From: a virus
Virus record (IMG/VR): IMGVR_UViG_3300047560_003133
Span: 1 to 31,825 of that record
Length of the DNA stretch: 31,825 nucleotides
Strand: one strand, 5' to 3'
Part shown: piece after piece, positions 1-8,952 of the stretch
Layout of the letters: each line of letters starts with the position of its first letter
How positions within the stretch are numbered: position 1 is the stretch's first letter
Notes under the pieces: model-generated
Told to the model about the DNA's origin: nothing
Databases searched by the model: none
The model's input: the letters and a program-made list of their open reading frames with translations, nothing else
Translations under genes and position numbers: made by a program

Positions 1-1834
1 ACGCATTATCACTGGTGCTCAGTGTTTGTGGTGACCCGTATTGGAGCGATGCTCCAGAGTTGTTACCGTTGAGGTTGATAGATGTTGTTGTGTTAGCAAT
101 AAAGCGAACGTTTGCTGAATTGTTGCTATGAACGAAATCAGGAGACAGGAATACGTTTTCCGTATCGGTCAACAAACCGATAGCAAATGTTGCTCCTGTT
201 CCTGTACTAACGTTTGCAACGGTGGCGATCGTATTAGACATCGATCCGACAAGGTTAGCATAAGGCGTTGGTAGGAATGGATTAGTGATATCGGTTACGC
301 CGAGATACCCATTTGAGCTTGTTGTGTTTGATCCGACTACGTTACCTACAGCAGTTCTATCAGCGTAGTTCGTAGCAACAGCTGAGCCGTATACTTTGTT
401 GAATGCGTGACCACTCTCATTCAAACCAGCAGTGACATTAATAGGTGTACCATTAGCTACCGTTGATAGCTGTAACGTTTGTGGGTGAGCATTGACAACG
501 AAGTAAGCAACACCAACAGTCAAGCCGCTAATTGCTGTATTACCTGTGAACACTTGGTACAGAACAATATCGTTGTTTACGAAACCGTGATCGCCACCGC
601 TTCTAGTTACAGTGATTACGTCTGTTGTGTTTGCTACACCACTATTAGCATTGAATGTTGCTGGGAATTGTGTGAGTACCGAAGGTGTTCCGTTTGGCGT
701 AACAGCAAACGTAGTATCAAACGCTACGACGTTACCGTAGTTTGGCGCGATAACTATGTACCCCGAATTGTTGGTAGTTGGTACCGAAGCAACGATTGTA
801 CCGTTACCACACACATCACCGTTTGAATAATAGTTCTCAACTACCGCACCAGCAACAAAGTTTGCATTGTTAGGTGTTGCAGTATTGTATTCAATGTTTG
901 CAAGTGCTTGTGTCACGTCTTCAAAACGCTGGAATGATGTGACTTGACCGTTAGCATTTGTTATGTTGTTGAGTGTCAGTACTTTTTGCGAAACGATAAC
1001 ATTTGCGTGATCAAGGCTGTAACCCCAACCACCACTTGTTAGAGCGTCGACGAAAGTAAAGCTAACAGTACCTGTTTTATCAGATATACCTGTTACGATT
1101 GCTTTGCCTTGCTTACCGTTTGACGAAACAACATCAAATTTATCACCGATAGCAAAGTTTGCACCACCATAAACAACGGTAAGATCCGTCATCGAACCCA
1201 CAACTCTAGGTGCAAGCTCGGTGTTTGTATCTGTAGTTGTAGTTACGTAATCGCCTGTTATGAAGTCACCACGCACGTTACTCAGGTATGCGACATCGAT
1301 GTAGCGACCACCAATTCTTCTCTTTACAACGTTTTCAATGAACGCTCTCGCCCCCGATGCACTGCCGACAACTTCACGACCAACAAACGAGATTGTGCGG
1401 CTAGAGGATGACAATTCAAGATAGATTGGTTTCACCCATGTTCCATCTGATGACTTTAGCAGGTCCTTGCCTGGGAAATAGATCGTGGATTCCTGATCGA
1501 AAAGACCCTGGATAACCAACTTAACACCACGCTCAGTACCTTTTGATTTGTAGATATCTGTAGCGTGTTTGATTAAGTTGTGAGTGTTTGCTTGTGTCGA
1601 TAACGGAACACCGTTCAAATACTTTTCTTTGAAGTACTTAACAAACTCATCTTTTGTTTTGTCGATATCACGGTTATCGAACAGAGAACGTGAAGCATTG
1701 ATTGCTTGGTTCTCTTGCTCCATCCACACATAATATTGCTTTACAAAATCAACAAAGCGCGAGCCCTCTTCCCTGTAGAATTCAGGGAACTGGGATTCGA
1801 CAAAAGGTGATAAGTGCTTGTCTATATCTTTCAT
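1..1834 (-). CDS. Large virion structural protein downstream of gp6 (partial, C-terminus off left edge)
   Basis: An open minus-strand frame starts at the ATG at 1834 and runs off the left edge (about 611 codons visible, no stop). Its start overlaps the gp6 stop as ATGA. The first ~60 residues are charged and helical and include FPEFYREEG and FVKQYYVWMEQE, the type of N-terminus I associate with very large structural proteins following gp6 in T4-like environmental phages. After about residue 150 it becomes Gly/Thr/Val/Asn-rich beta structure. Near residues 395-475 there is a module with YFVV and LQLST strands that resembles beta-sandwich units in fibre or wedge proteins. T4 has gene 7 (a 1032-residue wedge protein) in this position, so a gp7-like role is plausible, but homology to gp7 is not shown by the sequence alone. 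Confidence 0.8.
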   Translation of the reverse strand, partial: MKDIDKHLSPFVESQFPEFYREEGSRFVDFVKQYYVWMEQENQAINASRSLFDNRDIDKTKDEFVKYFKEKYLNGVPLSTQANTHNLIKHATDIYKSKGTERGVKLVIQGLFDQESTIYFPGKDLLKSSDGTWVKPIYLELSSSSRTISFVGREVVGSASGARAFIENVVKRRIGGRYIDVAYLSNVRGDFITGDYVTTTTDTNTELAPRVVGSMTDLTVVYGGANFAIGDKFDVVSSNGKQGKAIVTGISDKTGTVSFTFVDALTSGGWGYSLDHANVIVSQKVLTLNNITNANGQVTSFQRFEDVTQALANIEYNTATPNNANFVAGAVVENYYSNGDVCGNGTIVASVPTTNNSGYIVIAPNYGNVVAFDTTFAVTPNGTPSVLTQFPATFNANSGVANTTDVITVTRSGGDHGFVNNDIVLYQVFTGNTAISGLTVGVAYFVVNAHPQTLQLSTVANGTPINVTAGLNESGHAFNKVYGSAVATNYADRTAVGNVVGSNTTSSNGYLGVTDITNPFLPTPYANLVGSMSNTIATVANVSTGTGATFAIGLLTDTENVFLSPDFVHSNNSANVRFIANTTTSINLNGNNSGASLQYGSPQTLSTSDNA

Positions 1835-3618
1835 TGCTTAACACCAGTAACAGTAACAGTGACATCTTCAGGTGAAATTTGAAGGATTACGTTTTTGTCG
1901 CAAACGATATTTTTCGATGCAGTAACGAATCTCATTTCGATATAGTTGCCTTCGTATGCATCGATAACGATGGATGTAATAACAACCTTACCTGTTGTGT
2001 AATCGATTGTTCCGACTTGTCTAATAGCCGTTACCGTAGAACCTTGAACAGCACCGATGTACACGTTGCCGAGAGAGTCGTCAACGAAAACACTTTGAAT
2101 GCCTTGGTATGTAAACTGCGAGCTTGTCAAAGCGTGACCGAAGTGTTGATCGCCACCACTTAGCTCAACGCCAGTCTCCGTCTCAATCGGATTGAACGCA
2201 CTAATTGTGTACGCGTTGCTCGTTTTTAATATTGGTACAAAACGTTTGACAAGAGTAAGTGTTGTGTCGTTACCAACAATGCTTGCCTCTGCTGCATCGA
2301 TCGCCTTAACAAGAGCACTGTACTGGAGTTTTGTTTTAAAATTCTGCAGTGATGTGCTGCTGTAGTTGCTAATTGCAGCTTGAACGAGTGTTTTAATATC
2401 CGCTGTTGTCTTTGTTGTGGTGGATGTATTATAATCTACCTTGGTATCAACTTTTACGTACGTAAACTCAGGATCAATAAATTCTGTTTGAATAGTAGTG
2501 AGAGTTTTAGTCTTAATGTAGTCGAGATACACAGCTTTACGTGATTCAGGAGCACCGTCCGCGTTTGCAACGTCAACTGAAATGAATACTTTACCAAACT
2601 GAGGTGGGTCGTGGTCTTCACCACCATACACGCTAATAGCTTGGATGTCTGAGAACTTGTTTTTCAACAGCGTTTCATAATCGGTTGTCGTAACAGCACG
2701 ACCTTGAGCTTGGAACGCACGTGGTGCGTTGTAGCGAATTGATTCGATTGTTTCATTAACAGCGCCACCAGCGGCTGATGTTACTGTTGTAACCGCAACG
2801 TTAGTGTGACCATCGATCGCACTGTCGACAGCAAAAGTACTTGCACCGTTTGGAAGCTCGCCAGAACACGCTCTGTATTTTACGGAAACAATTGAGCCAT
2901 CTTTTGGTTTTTGTCCGAATACGTTATCACCAAACACGATTTCATACTGCTGGTTTTCAGCAGCTTGTAAGAAGTATGCTTTTGTTGAGCTGGTAACATC
3001 CAACAGGCTTTCAGCTTGAACGTAGTCGATTGCTGTTTGGCCGTTATCTTCGTATACAACAACTGTCATAGATGATGTATCGATTGTTGGGTTTGAAAGA
3101 ACGAATCGTTGAGAAGTGTTCGAATAGTTCAGAACAAAGTTCTCTGTAGTCGTAATACCTTCGAATACATCAACAGTCATTGAGAATACACCGTTTGATG
3201 AACTCGTTAATACCATACTCTCATTGGTAGAGAACGAATAGGTATTGGATCCTAATCTAGTAGTAAAAGAAGTATATTTTGGAACCACAATGGACGATAC
3301 ACTGGTTGCCGGAGTGATGTCAACAGTTATTTTTGCTTGAGCCCCGGTGAATGATCGCGGAACGTAGTTGAGTTCCTTGGCATGAGACACGATACTATCG
3401 CGTAGTTGTGCGGTATCCATGAACATTTCACTTGCCACCATATTTGTATAGAATCCATTCAAATAAGTGTTGTAGGCAAGCAGGTCAAGCAACACGTTCA
3501 TGTTCGAGCCCTCGTAATCGAGGTCTTTGAACTGAGTGTTGTTCTTTAGAAACGTTTTTAAGTTGGTTTTAAGACTGTTGAAGTCTAGGCCGACTAAGTC
3601 GATGTTGGTGTTGGCCAT
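1831..3618 (-). CDS. 6: Baseplate wedge protein gp6 (Mu gp47/baseplate J-like family)
   Basis: 595 residues. T4 gp6 forms the inner iris of the baseplate and links the wedges around the hub. The N-terminus (LVGLDFNSLKTNLKTFLK, then YNTYLNGFYTNMVASEMF) and a following beta region with VVPKYTSFTT are typical of gp6/baseplate-J proteins. Its central segment has the YRACSGELPNG and NAPRAFQAQGRAVTTTDYE motifs found around the conserved core of this family. Length is close to T4 gp6 (660 aa). It starts directly after the gp25 stop (TAA then ATG with no gap) and its own stop overlaps the next gene, so translation is probably coupled. gp25 directly upstream supports the call. Confidence 0.9.
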   Translation of the reverse strand: MANTNIDLVGLDFNSLKTNLKTFLKNNTQFKDLDYEGSNMNVLLDLLAYNTYLNGFYTNMVASEMFMDTAQLRDSIVSHAKELNYVPRSFTGAQAKITVDITPATSVSSIVVPKYTSFTTRLGSNTYSFSTNESMVLTSSSNGVFSMTVDVFEGITTTENFVLNYSNTSQRFVLSNPTIDTSSMTVVVYEDNGQTAIDYVQAESLLDVTSSTKAYFLQAAENQQYEIVFGDNVFGQKPKDGSIVSVKYRACSGELPNGASTFAVDSAIDGHTNVAVTTVTSAAGGAVNETIESIRYNAPRAFQAQGRAVTTTDYETLLKNKFSDIQAISVYGGEDHDPPQFGKVFISVDVANADGAPESRKAVYLDYIKTKTLTTIQTEFIDPEFTYVKVDTKVDYNTSTTTKTTADIKTLVQAAISNYSSTSLQNFKTKLQYSALVKAIDAAEASIVGNDTTLTLVKRFVPILKTSNAYTISAFNPIETETGVELSGGDQHFGHALTSSQFTYQGIQSVFVDDSLGNVYIGAVQGSTVTAIRQVGTIDYTTGKVVITSIVIDAYEGNYIEMRFVTASKNIVCDKNVILQISPEDVTVTVTGVKQ

Positions 3619-4044
3619 TTATCGAATCCTGTTAAGAATGAGGTCAAGAGTTATAGGTTCTTGTTTATTTATTATCGAGAAAACAATCGTTACAGCCATC
3701 CATTGCTGGTCTTCATCAAACGAAATGTCGATGTTGTTGATTCGAGCGCGAGGCTCGTAGTTGTCGATTGTTGTTTTAATTAGATCTTTTAACACTTGTT
3801 CCGTTGCAGTTCCGTGCAACTCAAACAACATTGAGCGAATATCACTACCCAGTGTGTTGTTAAATAATCTATCACCTCTGTTAGTTAACAACAGATTCTT
3901 AATCGAAACTTTGATAGACTCTTCATTGGTTACACGCGAAACATCACCCTTACGGTCTGGTGTAAAGTCAGCTAAAACATCGGAAAAGTATTCCGGTTGT
4001 ACTCTTAGCGGTGTTATTAAATCTCTTCTTTGTATGACAGCCAT
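3619..4044 (-). CDS. 25: Baseplate wedge protein gp25 (GPW/gp25 lysozyme-like fold family)
   Basis: 141 residues, close to T4 gp25 (132). gp25 joins gp6 and gp53 in the inner baseplate and helps start sheath polymerisation. The sequence has the family pattern: ESIKVSIKNLLLTNRGDRLF, then GSDIRSMLFE, then an EPRARI segment carrying the conserved EPR motif near residues 97-99. Despite the historical lysozyme label it has no evident muralytic role. It lies 3 bases after gp5 and abuts gp6 in the same minus-strand operon. Confidence 0.92.
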   Translation of the reverse strand: MAVIQRRDLITPLRVQPEYFSDVLADFTPDRKGDVSRVTNEESIKVSIKNLLLTNRGDRLFNNTLGSDIRSMLFELHGTATEQVLKDLIKTTIDNYEPRARINNIDISFDEDQQWMAVTIVFSIINKQEPITLDLILNRIR

Positions 4045-4047
4045 TTG

Positions 4048-4800
4048 TTATCCTTGCGGTGAACCAACAGTACCACCTTGTGGGTCTGCGTGTGAATGAG
4101 TACTCAATCCGATACCAGCTCCAGTTACGGTTCCACTAACATTTAAATTACCATTAATTGAAACGTTTGGTGATGTTATAACCACATCACCCTGTACTTG
4201 AATATTCAAGTTACCTTGAATGAACACCGTCTTATCTCTTTGAACGATTTCGAAATCATCACCAACAATCTTGTTAACTCGTCTACCACTGTGATCGATT
4301 TCACTATATGTACCACTACGATGAGAAGTGTGTAATCTTTCAAAATTAGGTGTATCGTCAATCTCTATCACGTGTCCAGATTCAGACTGGAATACTTTGT
4401 TGTACGGGTATTTCGCGTTGTATGCCGACTCAGGTTCGGGTCCTACCTTTTCTCTATTTAGAGTGTTTTGACCGGATGCGAGTTTTGAAATGTCTCCAAT
4501 ACCTGGCAATACACCGAAAACGATAGGGAGGGTTGTCTCTTCACCGTCTAAGAAGAAACCAAACACAGTCGATCCAACCTGCAGTCCAGTAGAAGACGCA
4601 CCCACCTGTTTTAAACTGGCGCTATAACCTGGCATTAGAACGGGTGCCCATGGCAAGTCTTTAGTTGGTGCTTCGATCGGTGTACCGTGGATGCTGTGAG
4701 CACGCACTTTGACACGACCTTCTTTTTTAGGATCATCGCGATCCTCAACAACACCAACAAACCATCTAAAACCTTCTTCGCCAAATGCTTTTGTCGTCAT
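4048..4800 (-). CDS. 5: Baseplate central spike protein gp5 lacking the lysozyme domain
   Basis: 250 residues. The first ~110 residues form an OB-fold region (WFVGVVEDRDDPKKEGRVKVR, then LPWAPVLMPGY and VGSTVFGFFLDGEE). This passes directly to a gp5C/VgrG-like needle region (SESGHVIEIDDT, then repeated VVITSPNVSINGNLNV strands). The end, THSHADPQGGTVG, looks like a spike tip or PAAR-contact segment. T4 gp5 is 575 residues because a lysozyme domain lies between the OB-fold and the needle; here that domain is absent. A muralytic domain is instead encoded in the 12078-13916 gene. It follows gp27 without a gap, matching the gp27-gp5 hub complex. Confidence 0.88.
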   Translation of the reverse strand: MTTKAFGEEGFRWFVGVVEDRDDPKKEGRVKVRAHSIHGTPIEAPTKDLPWAPVLMPGYSASLKQVGASSTGLQVGSTVFGFFLDGEETTLPIVFGVLPGIGDISKLASGQNTLNREKVGPEPESAYNAKYPYNKVFQSESGHVIEIDDTPNFERLHTSHRSGTYSEIDHSGRRVNKIVGDDFEIVQRDKTVFIQGNLNIQVQGDVVITSPNVSINGNLNVSGTVTGAGIGLSTHSHADPQGGTVGSPQG

Positions 4801-6042
4801 TTAAATTCCCATCTTGACACAATCAAACGAGATTTGATGTCTCGACTTGGTGCCCGCTGTAATCATGTGTCTTAATCTGATAATCAAGTAATTACCAGAA
4901 ACCAGTTCGTCTTGTTTCTTGCGTTCTGTTGTACCGGTTGCTGCTGGTAAGTTCAATGTAATAAGATCGCCAACCTTCAAACCAGAATCACCGTGAATCA
5001 ATACGCGCGTAATATCAGAATTCAACAACATCGAAAAGGAGTTTCTCGTAGCGACCATAGTATCGATGAAGGTATCTAAACGCATCGTATCTTTTGGAAG
5101 AAAGAATTGTTTAGGAACACCGGAACCGAATTCTTCAATGAAGTTTGTACTGTTTGGTATTTGTTTTCCTACCGTTGGTAATTCAAACTTGTTGAAAACC
5201 TGTTGCAAATCAAAGTTTGTCGTTGTAACGGTCTTTGTTGCTAGATCGAATGTCTTCGTTACAGCCTTGTATACACCTTCGGATGCTTTCTTATTGGAAT
5301 CCGACTTTGCAATGTTGACATAATCAAGAATCGTTCGGAAAGACTTTGCTTCCGTTTCCTTGTTAGCCATAACGTTTTGCTGTGCATTAAATACTCGCGA
5401 TCCAATTGTCTTTCTACCTTCTTTGATCAAGCCTTCAATCGTTTTAAAATTAAAACCTGCTTGGTTTTCAAAGAACACATATGATGATGAAGCAAAGTTT
5501 TTGCTGACAGCACGCTGTCTGCACATATCAATTGCTTGTAAAGGATTCAGCTTAGGAATGACGAGTGTTTGAATACCTTTTGTTTCATCTATAATGATTG
5601 GCTTCTTACTCGACAGGTTGTATGCAATGATTACAGGAACGATGTTGCTGATTGTATCATTGAAAGACTGCTTAACAAGTGAAGATCCACTATACAGGTG
5701 CTCTTCACTGACACAACGTACCATGTACGTCATCCCTTTGCCGTTTACATCTTTCTGAACGTTCGCTACTTCGAAGCTTCTAAACGAATACTTGGTTGAC
5801 GAAGACATACCTGGCGTTTCGAATTCAATCGTAAACACTTCTTCACCGATAATCGGAAACGACTGAAGAAGTCCAACGTTATCTTCAAACATAAACGTTG
5901 CATACAGCGTAGGCTTCGACATATCTTCCCAGATATCAAAGCCTGCTAACTGACCTAGAGGATTCATCTTTGCACTGAGTGCTTTGTTTGCAATCTCGAA
6001 AGACTTGATCCGTACCTCACCTGGTTCTACGATCTGTGTCAT
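4801..6042 (-). CDS. 27: Baseplate hub protein gp27
   Basis: 413 residues, near the T4 gp27 length (391). gp27 forms the trimeric hub torus that joins gp5 to the tail tube. Supporting features are the N-terminal LAGFDIWEDMSKPTLYATFMFEDNVGLLQSFPIIGEEVFTI beta domain (quoted in part), the DTISNIVPVII and LNPLQAIDMCRQRAVSK helices, and the C-terminal domain ending in SGNYLIIRLRHMI and RHQISFDCVKMGI. The start overlaps the gp53 stop (ATGA), and the stop abuts gp5, so gp53, gp27 and gp5 are translationally linked. Confidence 0.87.
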   Translation of the reverse strand: MTQIVEPGEVRIKSFEIANKALSAKMNPLGQLAGFDIWEDMSKPTLYATFMFEDNVGLLQSFPIIGEEVFTIEFETPGMSSSTKYSFRSFEVANVQKDVNGKGMTYMVRCVSEEHLYSGSSLVKQSFNDTISNIVPVIIAYNLSSKKPIIIDETKGIQTLVIPKLNPLQAIDMCRQRAVSKNFASSSYVFFENQAGFNFKTIEGLIKEGRKTIGSRVFNAQQNVMANKETEAKSFRTILDYVNIAKSDSNKKASEGVYKAVTKTFDLATKTVTTTNFDLQQVFNKFELPTVGKQIPNSTNFIEEFGSGVPKQFFLPKDTMRLDTFIDTMVATRNSFSMLLNSDITRVLIHGDSGLKVGDLITLNLPAATGTTERKKQDELVSGNYLIIRLRHMITAGTKSRHQISFDCVKMGI

Positions 6043-6884
6043 GCTGCTAACAGCCCTTTCATATCACGTATAACAGCGTCGACATAGTTAACACTGAGAA
6101 GTCTAATGTGCTTTTTACTTTGATTCAGTTCGAACTGATATTCATATTGAGATACAGCAGTCCAGTAGCTCAACTCATCTGCTGGAATTGTTTCACTTAA
6201 AGTTGTTACTTCCGTGATCGTTGCATCTACTGCAGCGTCTGTGAGTGAATACGTCACGGGTGTAGCTGTTTGCCATTCACCGCTTATGTGTTTCAGTACT
6301 ACGTAGCTGGAGTTTGCAAAGGATACTGTACCCTTTGCACTGGTGGATTGTTTAATGACATCGTTTTCCTGCAGACCACTAAACGTACCTGCTAACGAAA
6401 TCACACGGTTTGTTTCCGCAACGTGATCAAACTCTTTACGCTGATACCCAATCACCTGATCGTTATAATTAGTTGTTGGAGACCAGTATTTTTTCTGTCC
6501 ACCACTTAGAGCGGTGTATGCAGACGTCGATATAACACGATCATCCGTTTCATAGTTGACTCTGTAGAAAGCAGTTTGTATTTGTGCATTAGCAGCTGTG
6601 CCGTATTGAGCAACGATATACTCTTCCATTACATTATCTTGCTTAGGCCAATCATTATATGGATCAATAATGCCGTTGCTCAGATACACGATCCAGTCAT
6701 ATGATGAATCTTCGTAATATGTTTCAGCAACTTGATCAGCACGTTCGCCGTCTTCGAGTGTGTATGGATAGAACACAGCGAGGTTTTTAGAAACACTCTC
6801 TTCAAACTTTACTTTTGCAATAACGTTAATAGCCGCCGTATTAGCATACATTAACGTCGGGAAAAAACTAAAATAGTGCGCCAT
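6039..6884 (-). CDS. 53: Baseplate wedge protein gp53 (LysM-like fold family)
   Basis: 281 residues; T4 gp53 is 196, so this one carries an extra insertion. gp53 clamps the gp6 ring and gp25 in the wedge. The start MAHYFSFFPTLMY and the segment DQVAETYYEDSSYDWIVYLSN, then DPYNDWP, are strongly typical of the family. Residues ~135-235 form an inserted beta-rich segment. The C-terminus, LNQSKKHIRLLSVNYVDAV, also fits. An AAGGA ribosome-binding site lies just upstream on the minus strand, inside the gp48 3' end. Confidence 0.88.
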   Translation of the reverse strand: MAHYFSFFPTLMYANTAAINVIAKVKFEESVSKNLAVFYPYTLEDGERADQVAETYYEDSSYDWIVYLSNGIIDPYNDWPKQDNVMEEYIVAQYGTAANAQIQTAFYRVNYETDDRVISTSAYTALSGGQKKYWSPTTNYNDQVIGYQRKEFDHVAETNRVISLAGTFSGLQENDVIKQSTSAKGTVSFANSSYVVLKHISGEWQTATPVTYSLTDAAVDATITEVTTLSETIPADELSYWTAVSQYEYQFELNQSKKHIRLLSVNYVDAVIRDMKGLLAA

Positions 6885-6886
6885 GT

Positions 6887-7909
6887 TTAATCCTTAATGT
6901 CTTCTCTTGTGAATGCGCTCATCTCTTTAAATGACATCGAGATTTCAACCATCACTGGATCACCTGTTTTGAAAAAAGCTGGGCCATTAGGTGCGTAGTT
7001 AATATCCAACGATTGCAGAACGCATCGCTTAATTCTGTATGGTGAATTGTCTAGTGGGCCAAATGTAATATCGCATACGTCTGGAAAAGAGAACAAAATA
7101 TCTTGACCCTGTGCCATACCTGGCAGCATTCTTGTTTTGAATTGCTTGATAATGCTTTTAAGCACTGCAAGTTCGCTCTCACTGTTTGGTGCAAACTTGT
7201 AACTGAACTTATGTTCGCGTAGGTTAATGTTCTTAAAAATAACAGCCATGTGAGGGTTAGGAACAGCACCAGCAGCCATTGCAGCAGCAGCACCAATACC
7301 ACCTGCACCGACTGCTTCACCAACAGCTTTTGCGCCACGTAAACCTACAGCACCCGCAGCTGCACCAGCTGTAGCGCTAAATGTCTTTTCTCGTTGTGTA
7401 TCAGCATCACCGCCATCACCACCCTGAGCCTGACGCGCACCACCAATAAAACTACCCGCTGCGGATCCAATAAATGCACCTAGTTCTGGTGTCTCATATT
7501 CGACACCGAACGTTTCTGCAAGGTTCGAAGGCATAGGAAGAACAATTGTAGCTGTTGAAATATCCTTTGCAGCCTCACCGATCGTTGTACGTCTGTATGC
7601 TTTAAACGAAAACACTGTATAATACTTGATTTCCTGGGGATATACGAGAGCGCCACTGAATTTCGAAGTTTTAGACACGACTTTCTTTTCTTCAGGGGTC
7701 TTCGTATCCTTTGCAGCCATCTGTGGTGACTTAGGCAAGTCTTTTGCTGACCAAGCGCTCTTTAACTTCAAAACAGCACCACCAACAGACGAAGATACCG
7801 CGTCCGAGATATTACCCAGACCATCTTTTACTTTCTGTATCGAGCTGTCAACAAACACTTTCGTATCGATTGAGTTATTCTGACTATATTGGCTAGCAGG
7901 ATCTGCCAT
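6887..7909 (-). CDS. 48: Baseplate tail-tube cap protein gp48
   Basis: 340 residues from the ATG at 7909 (MADPASQYSQ); T4 gp48 is 364. An AGGAA site lies about 9 bases upstream, which favours this start over longer readings into gp4. gp48 and gp54 form the tube-like rings from which the tail tube grows. Evidence: YTVFSFKAYRRTT and STATIVLPMPSNL in the first half, NINLREHKFSYKFAPNSESE, and the C-terminal MVEISMSFKEMSAFTRED pattern, which is typical of tube-initiator proteins. A Gly/Ala-rich stretch at about residues 145-215 (FIGSAAGSFIGGARQ, AAAMAAGAVPNPH) may be membrane-seeking or flexible. First gene of the minus-strand baseplate operon. Confidence 0.85.
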   Translation of the reverse strand: MADPASQYSQNNSIDTKVFVDSSIQKVKDGLGNISDAVSSSVGGAVLKLKSAWSAKDLPKSPQMAAKDTKTPEEKKVVSKTSKFSGALVYPQEIKYYTVFSFKAYRRTTIGEAAKDISTATIVLPMPSNLAETFGVEYETPELGAFIGSAAGSFIGGARQAQGGDGGDADTQREKTFSATAGAAAGAVGLRGAKAVGEAVGAGGIGAAAAMAAGAVPNPHMAVIFKNINLREHKFSYKFAPNSESELAVLKSIIKQFKTRMLPGMAQGQDILFSFPDVCDITFGPLDNSPYRIKRCVLQSLDINYAPNGPAFFKTGDPVMVEISMSFKEMSAFTREDIKD

Positions 7910-7916
7910 ATAAATA
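7909..7916 (+). promoter_or_regulatory. T4-type late promoter TATAAATA before gp4
   Basis: A perfect copy of the T4 late promoter core TATAAATA lies in the 12-base gap between the divergent gp48 and gp4 start codons. In T4 this core spans about -13 to -6, which would place +1 at 7922, the A of the gp4 ATG. The presence of gp33, the late co-activator, at 15502-15738 is consistent with late promoters of this type. Confidence 0.6.
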
Positions 7917-7921
7917 TTCCT

Positions 7922-8362
7922 ATGAGTTATAAAGGCCTCTTCAAACCACGCAATCCCCAAAAATACAAAGGGGATCCGTCTAATATCGTCTATCGCAGCC
8001 GGTGGGAGTTAAAGTTTATGGGCTATTTAGATGCCCATCAAGATGTTGTTCAATGGGGCAGCGAGGAGTTCTGTATTCCATACCGTTCTCCTATCGATAA
8101 CCGAATCCACAGGTATTTCCCCGACTTTTGGGTCAAGAAGATTAACACGGATGGCTCTTCTGAAACAGTTGTCGTTGAAATTAAGCCAGCCAAGGAAACA
8201 GTAGCGCCAGCTGTTCAGACTAAAAAGACCAAGCGATATCTGAGAGAGGTATATACTTGGGGCATCAACAGTGCAAAATGGGAAGCTGCAAGATCGTTTT
8301 GCGCTGATCGCAAGTGGAAATTTATTATTATGACAGAGCACGAACTAGGTATTAAATTCTAA
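7922..8362 (+). CDS. 4: Head completion nuclease gp4 (gp50), TnsA-like fold
   Basis: 146 residues from the ATG at 7922 (MSYKGLFKPRNPQKYKG), which matches the usual start of T4 gp4 homologues (T4: 150 aa). gp4 completes filled heads before tail joining. The restriction-endonuclease-like core is visible: Glu29 in RSRWE, Asp68 in RYFPDF, and Glu86/Lys88 in VVVEIKP, the PD-(D/E)xK arrangement of the TnsA-like family. The final WKFIIMTEHELGIKF is also typical. No Shine-Dalgarno site is visible before the ATG. The stop overlaps the next start as TAATG. Confidence 0.9.
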   Translation: MSYKGLFKPRNPQKYKGDPSNIVYRSRWELKFMGYLDAHQDVVQWGSEEFCIPYRSPIDNRIHRYFPDFWVKKINTDGSSETVVVEIKPAKETVAPAVQTKKTKRYLREVYTWGINSAKWEAARSFCADRKWKFIIMTEHELGIKF

Positions 8363-8952
8363 TGTCAATATCAAAACAACAAAAAATCTACCAAGATTTA
8401 CTCAAACAGACAGCTACTCCTGGCGAGCTTACGAAAAAAGCTGCCGACTGGCTTGTGGACAATTCACGCAGTGTAATGACTCCACAGACGTTTATGAAAA
8501 TCGGTGATGATCGTTTGTCTTCCAAGTTAGCGGTTGGCAGAATGTATCTGTTTGCGTATGACCCTAAACACAAAGACAAACTACCGTACTACGATAGATT
8601 CCCGTTGATTTTTCCTTTCAATAAAGACTCAGAAGGGTTTTGGGGAATCAACATGCACTACTTACCACCGCTGTTGCGCGCCAAATTAATGGACAGTTTG
8701 CATGACCTCGCGAACAACAAAAAGTATGACGACACAACTAAATTACAGCTGTCATACCAAATACTAACAGCTAGCTCGAAATTTAAATATTTCAAGCCAT
8801 GTGTCAAGCACTATCTAAATAGCCATGTTCAATCACGTTTTATGTGGATACCAGCGGAGTCGTGGGACAGAGTATTGTTCTTACCACTAGAAAGATTCGT
8901 TGGCGCATCAAAACAACAAGTTCACCGCGACAGCAGAAGAATGATAAAGTAA
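8362..8952 (+). CDS. Conserved T4-like phage protein next to gp4, function uncertain
   Basis: 196 residues, mostly helical. It contains VGRMYLFAYDPKHKDKLPYYD, then FPLIFPFN, GFWGINMHYLPPLLRAKLMD and FKYFKPCVKHYLNSHVQSRF. I recognise this as the kind of protein conserved next to gp4 in environmental T4-like phages but cannot assign it firmly. T4 has gene 2 (DNA end protector) beside gene 4, so a head-completion or DNA-end role is a positional possibility only. It overlaps gp4 (TAATG) and abuts gp54 (TAA then ATG), so it is probably a late virion or assembly protein. Confidence 0.7.
   Translation: MSISKQQKIYQDLLKQTATPGELTKKAADWLVDNSRSVMTPQTFMKIGDDRLSSKLAVGRMYLFAYDPKHKDKLPYYDRFPLIFPFNKDSEGFWGINMHYLPPLLRAKLMDSLHDLANNKKYDDTTKLQLSYQILTASSKFKYFKPCVKHYLNSHVQSRFMWIPAESWDRVLFLPLERFVGASKQQVHRDSRRMIK

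Noticed and set aside
479-826. A plus-strand open frame of 115 codons
   Set aside because: It has no ribosome-binding site and is Cys/Trp-rich in a way unlike its neighbours. It lies opposite the partial structural gene, which has convincing protein sequence on the minus strand.
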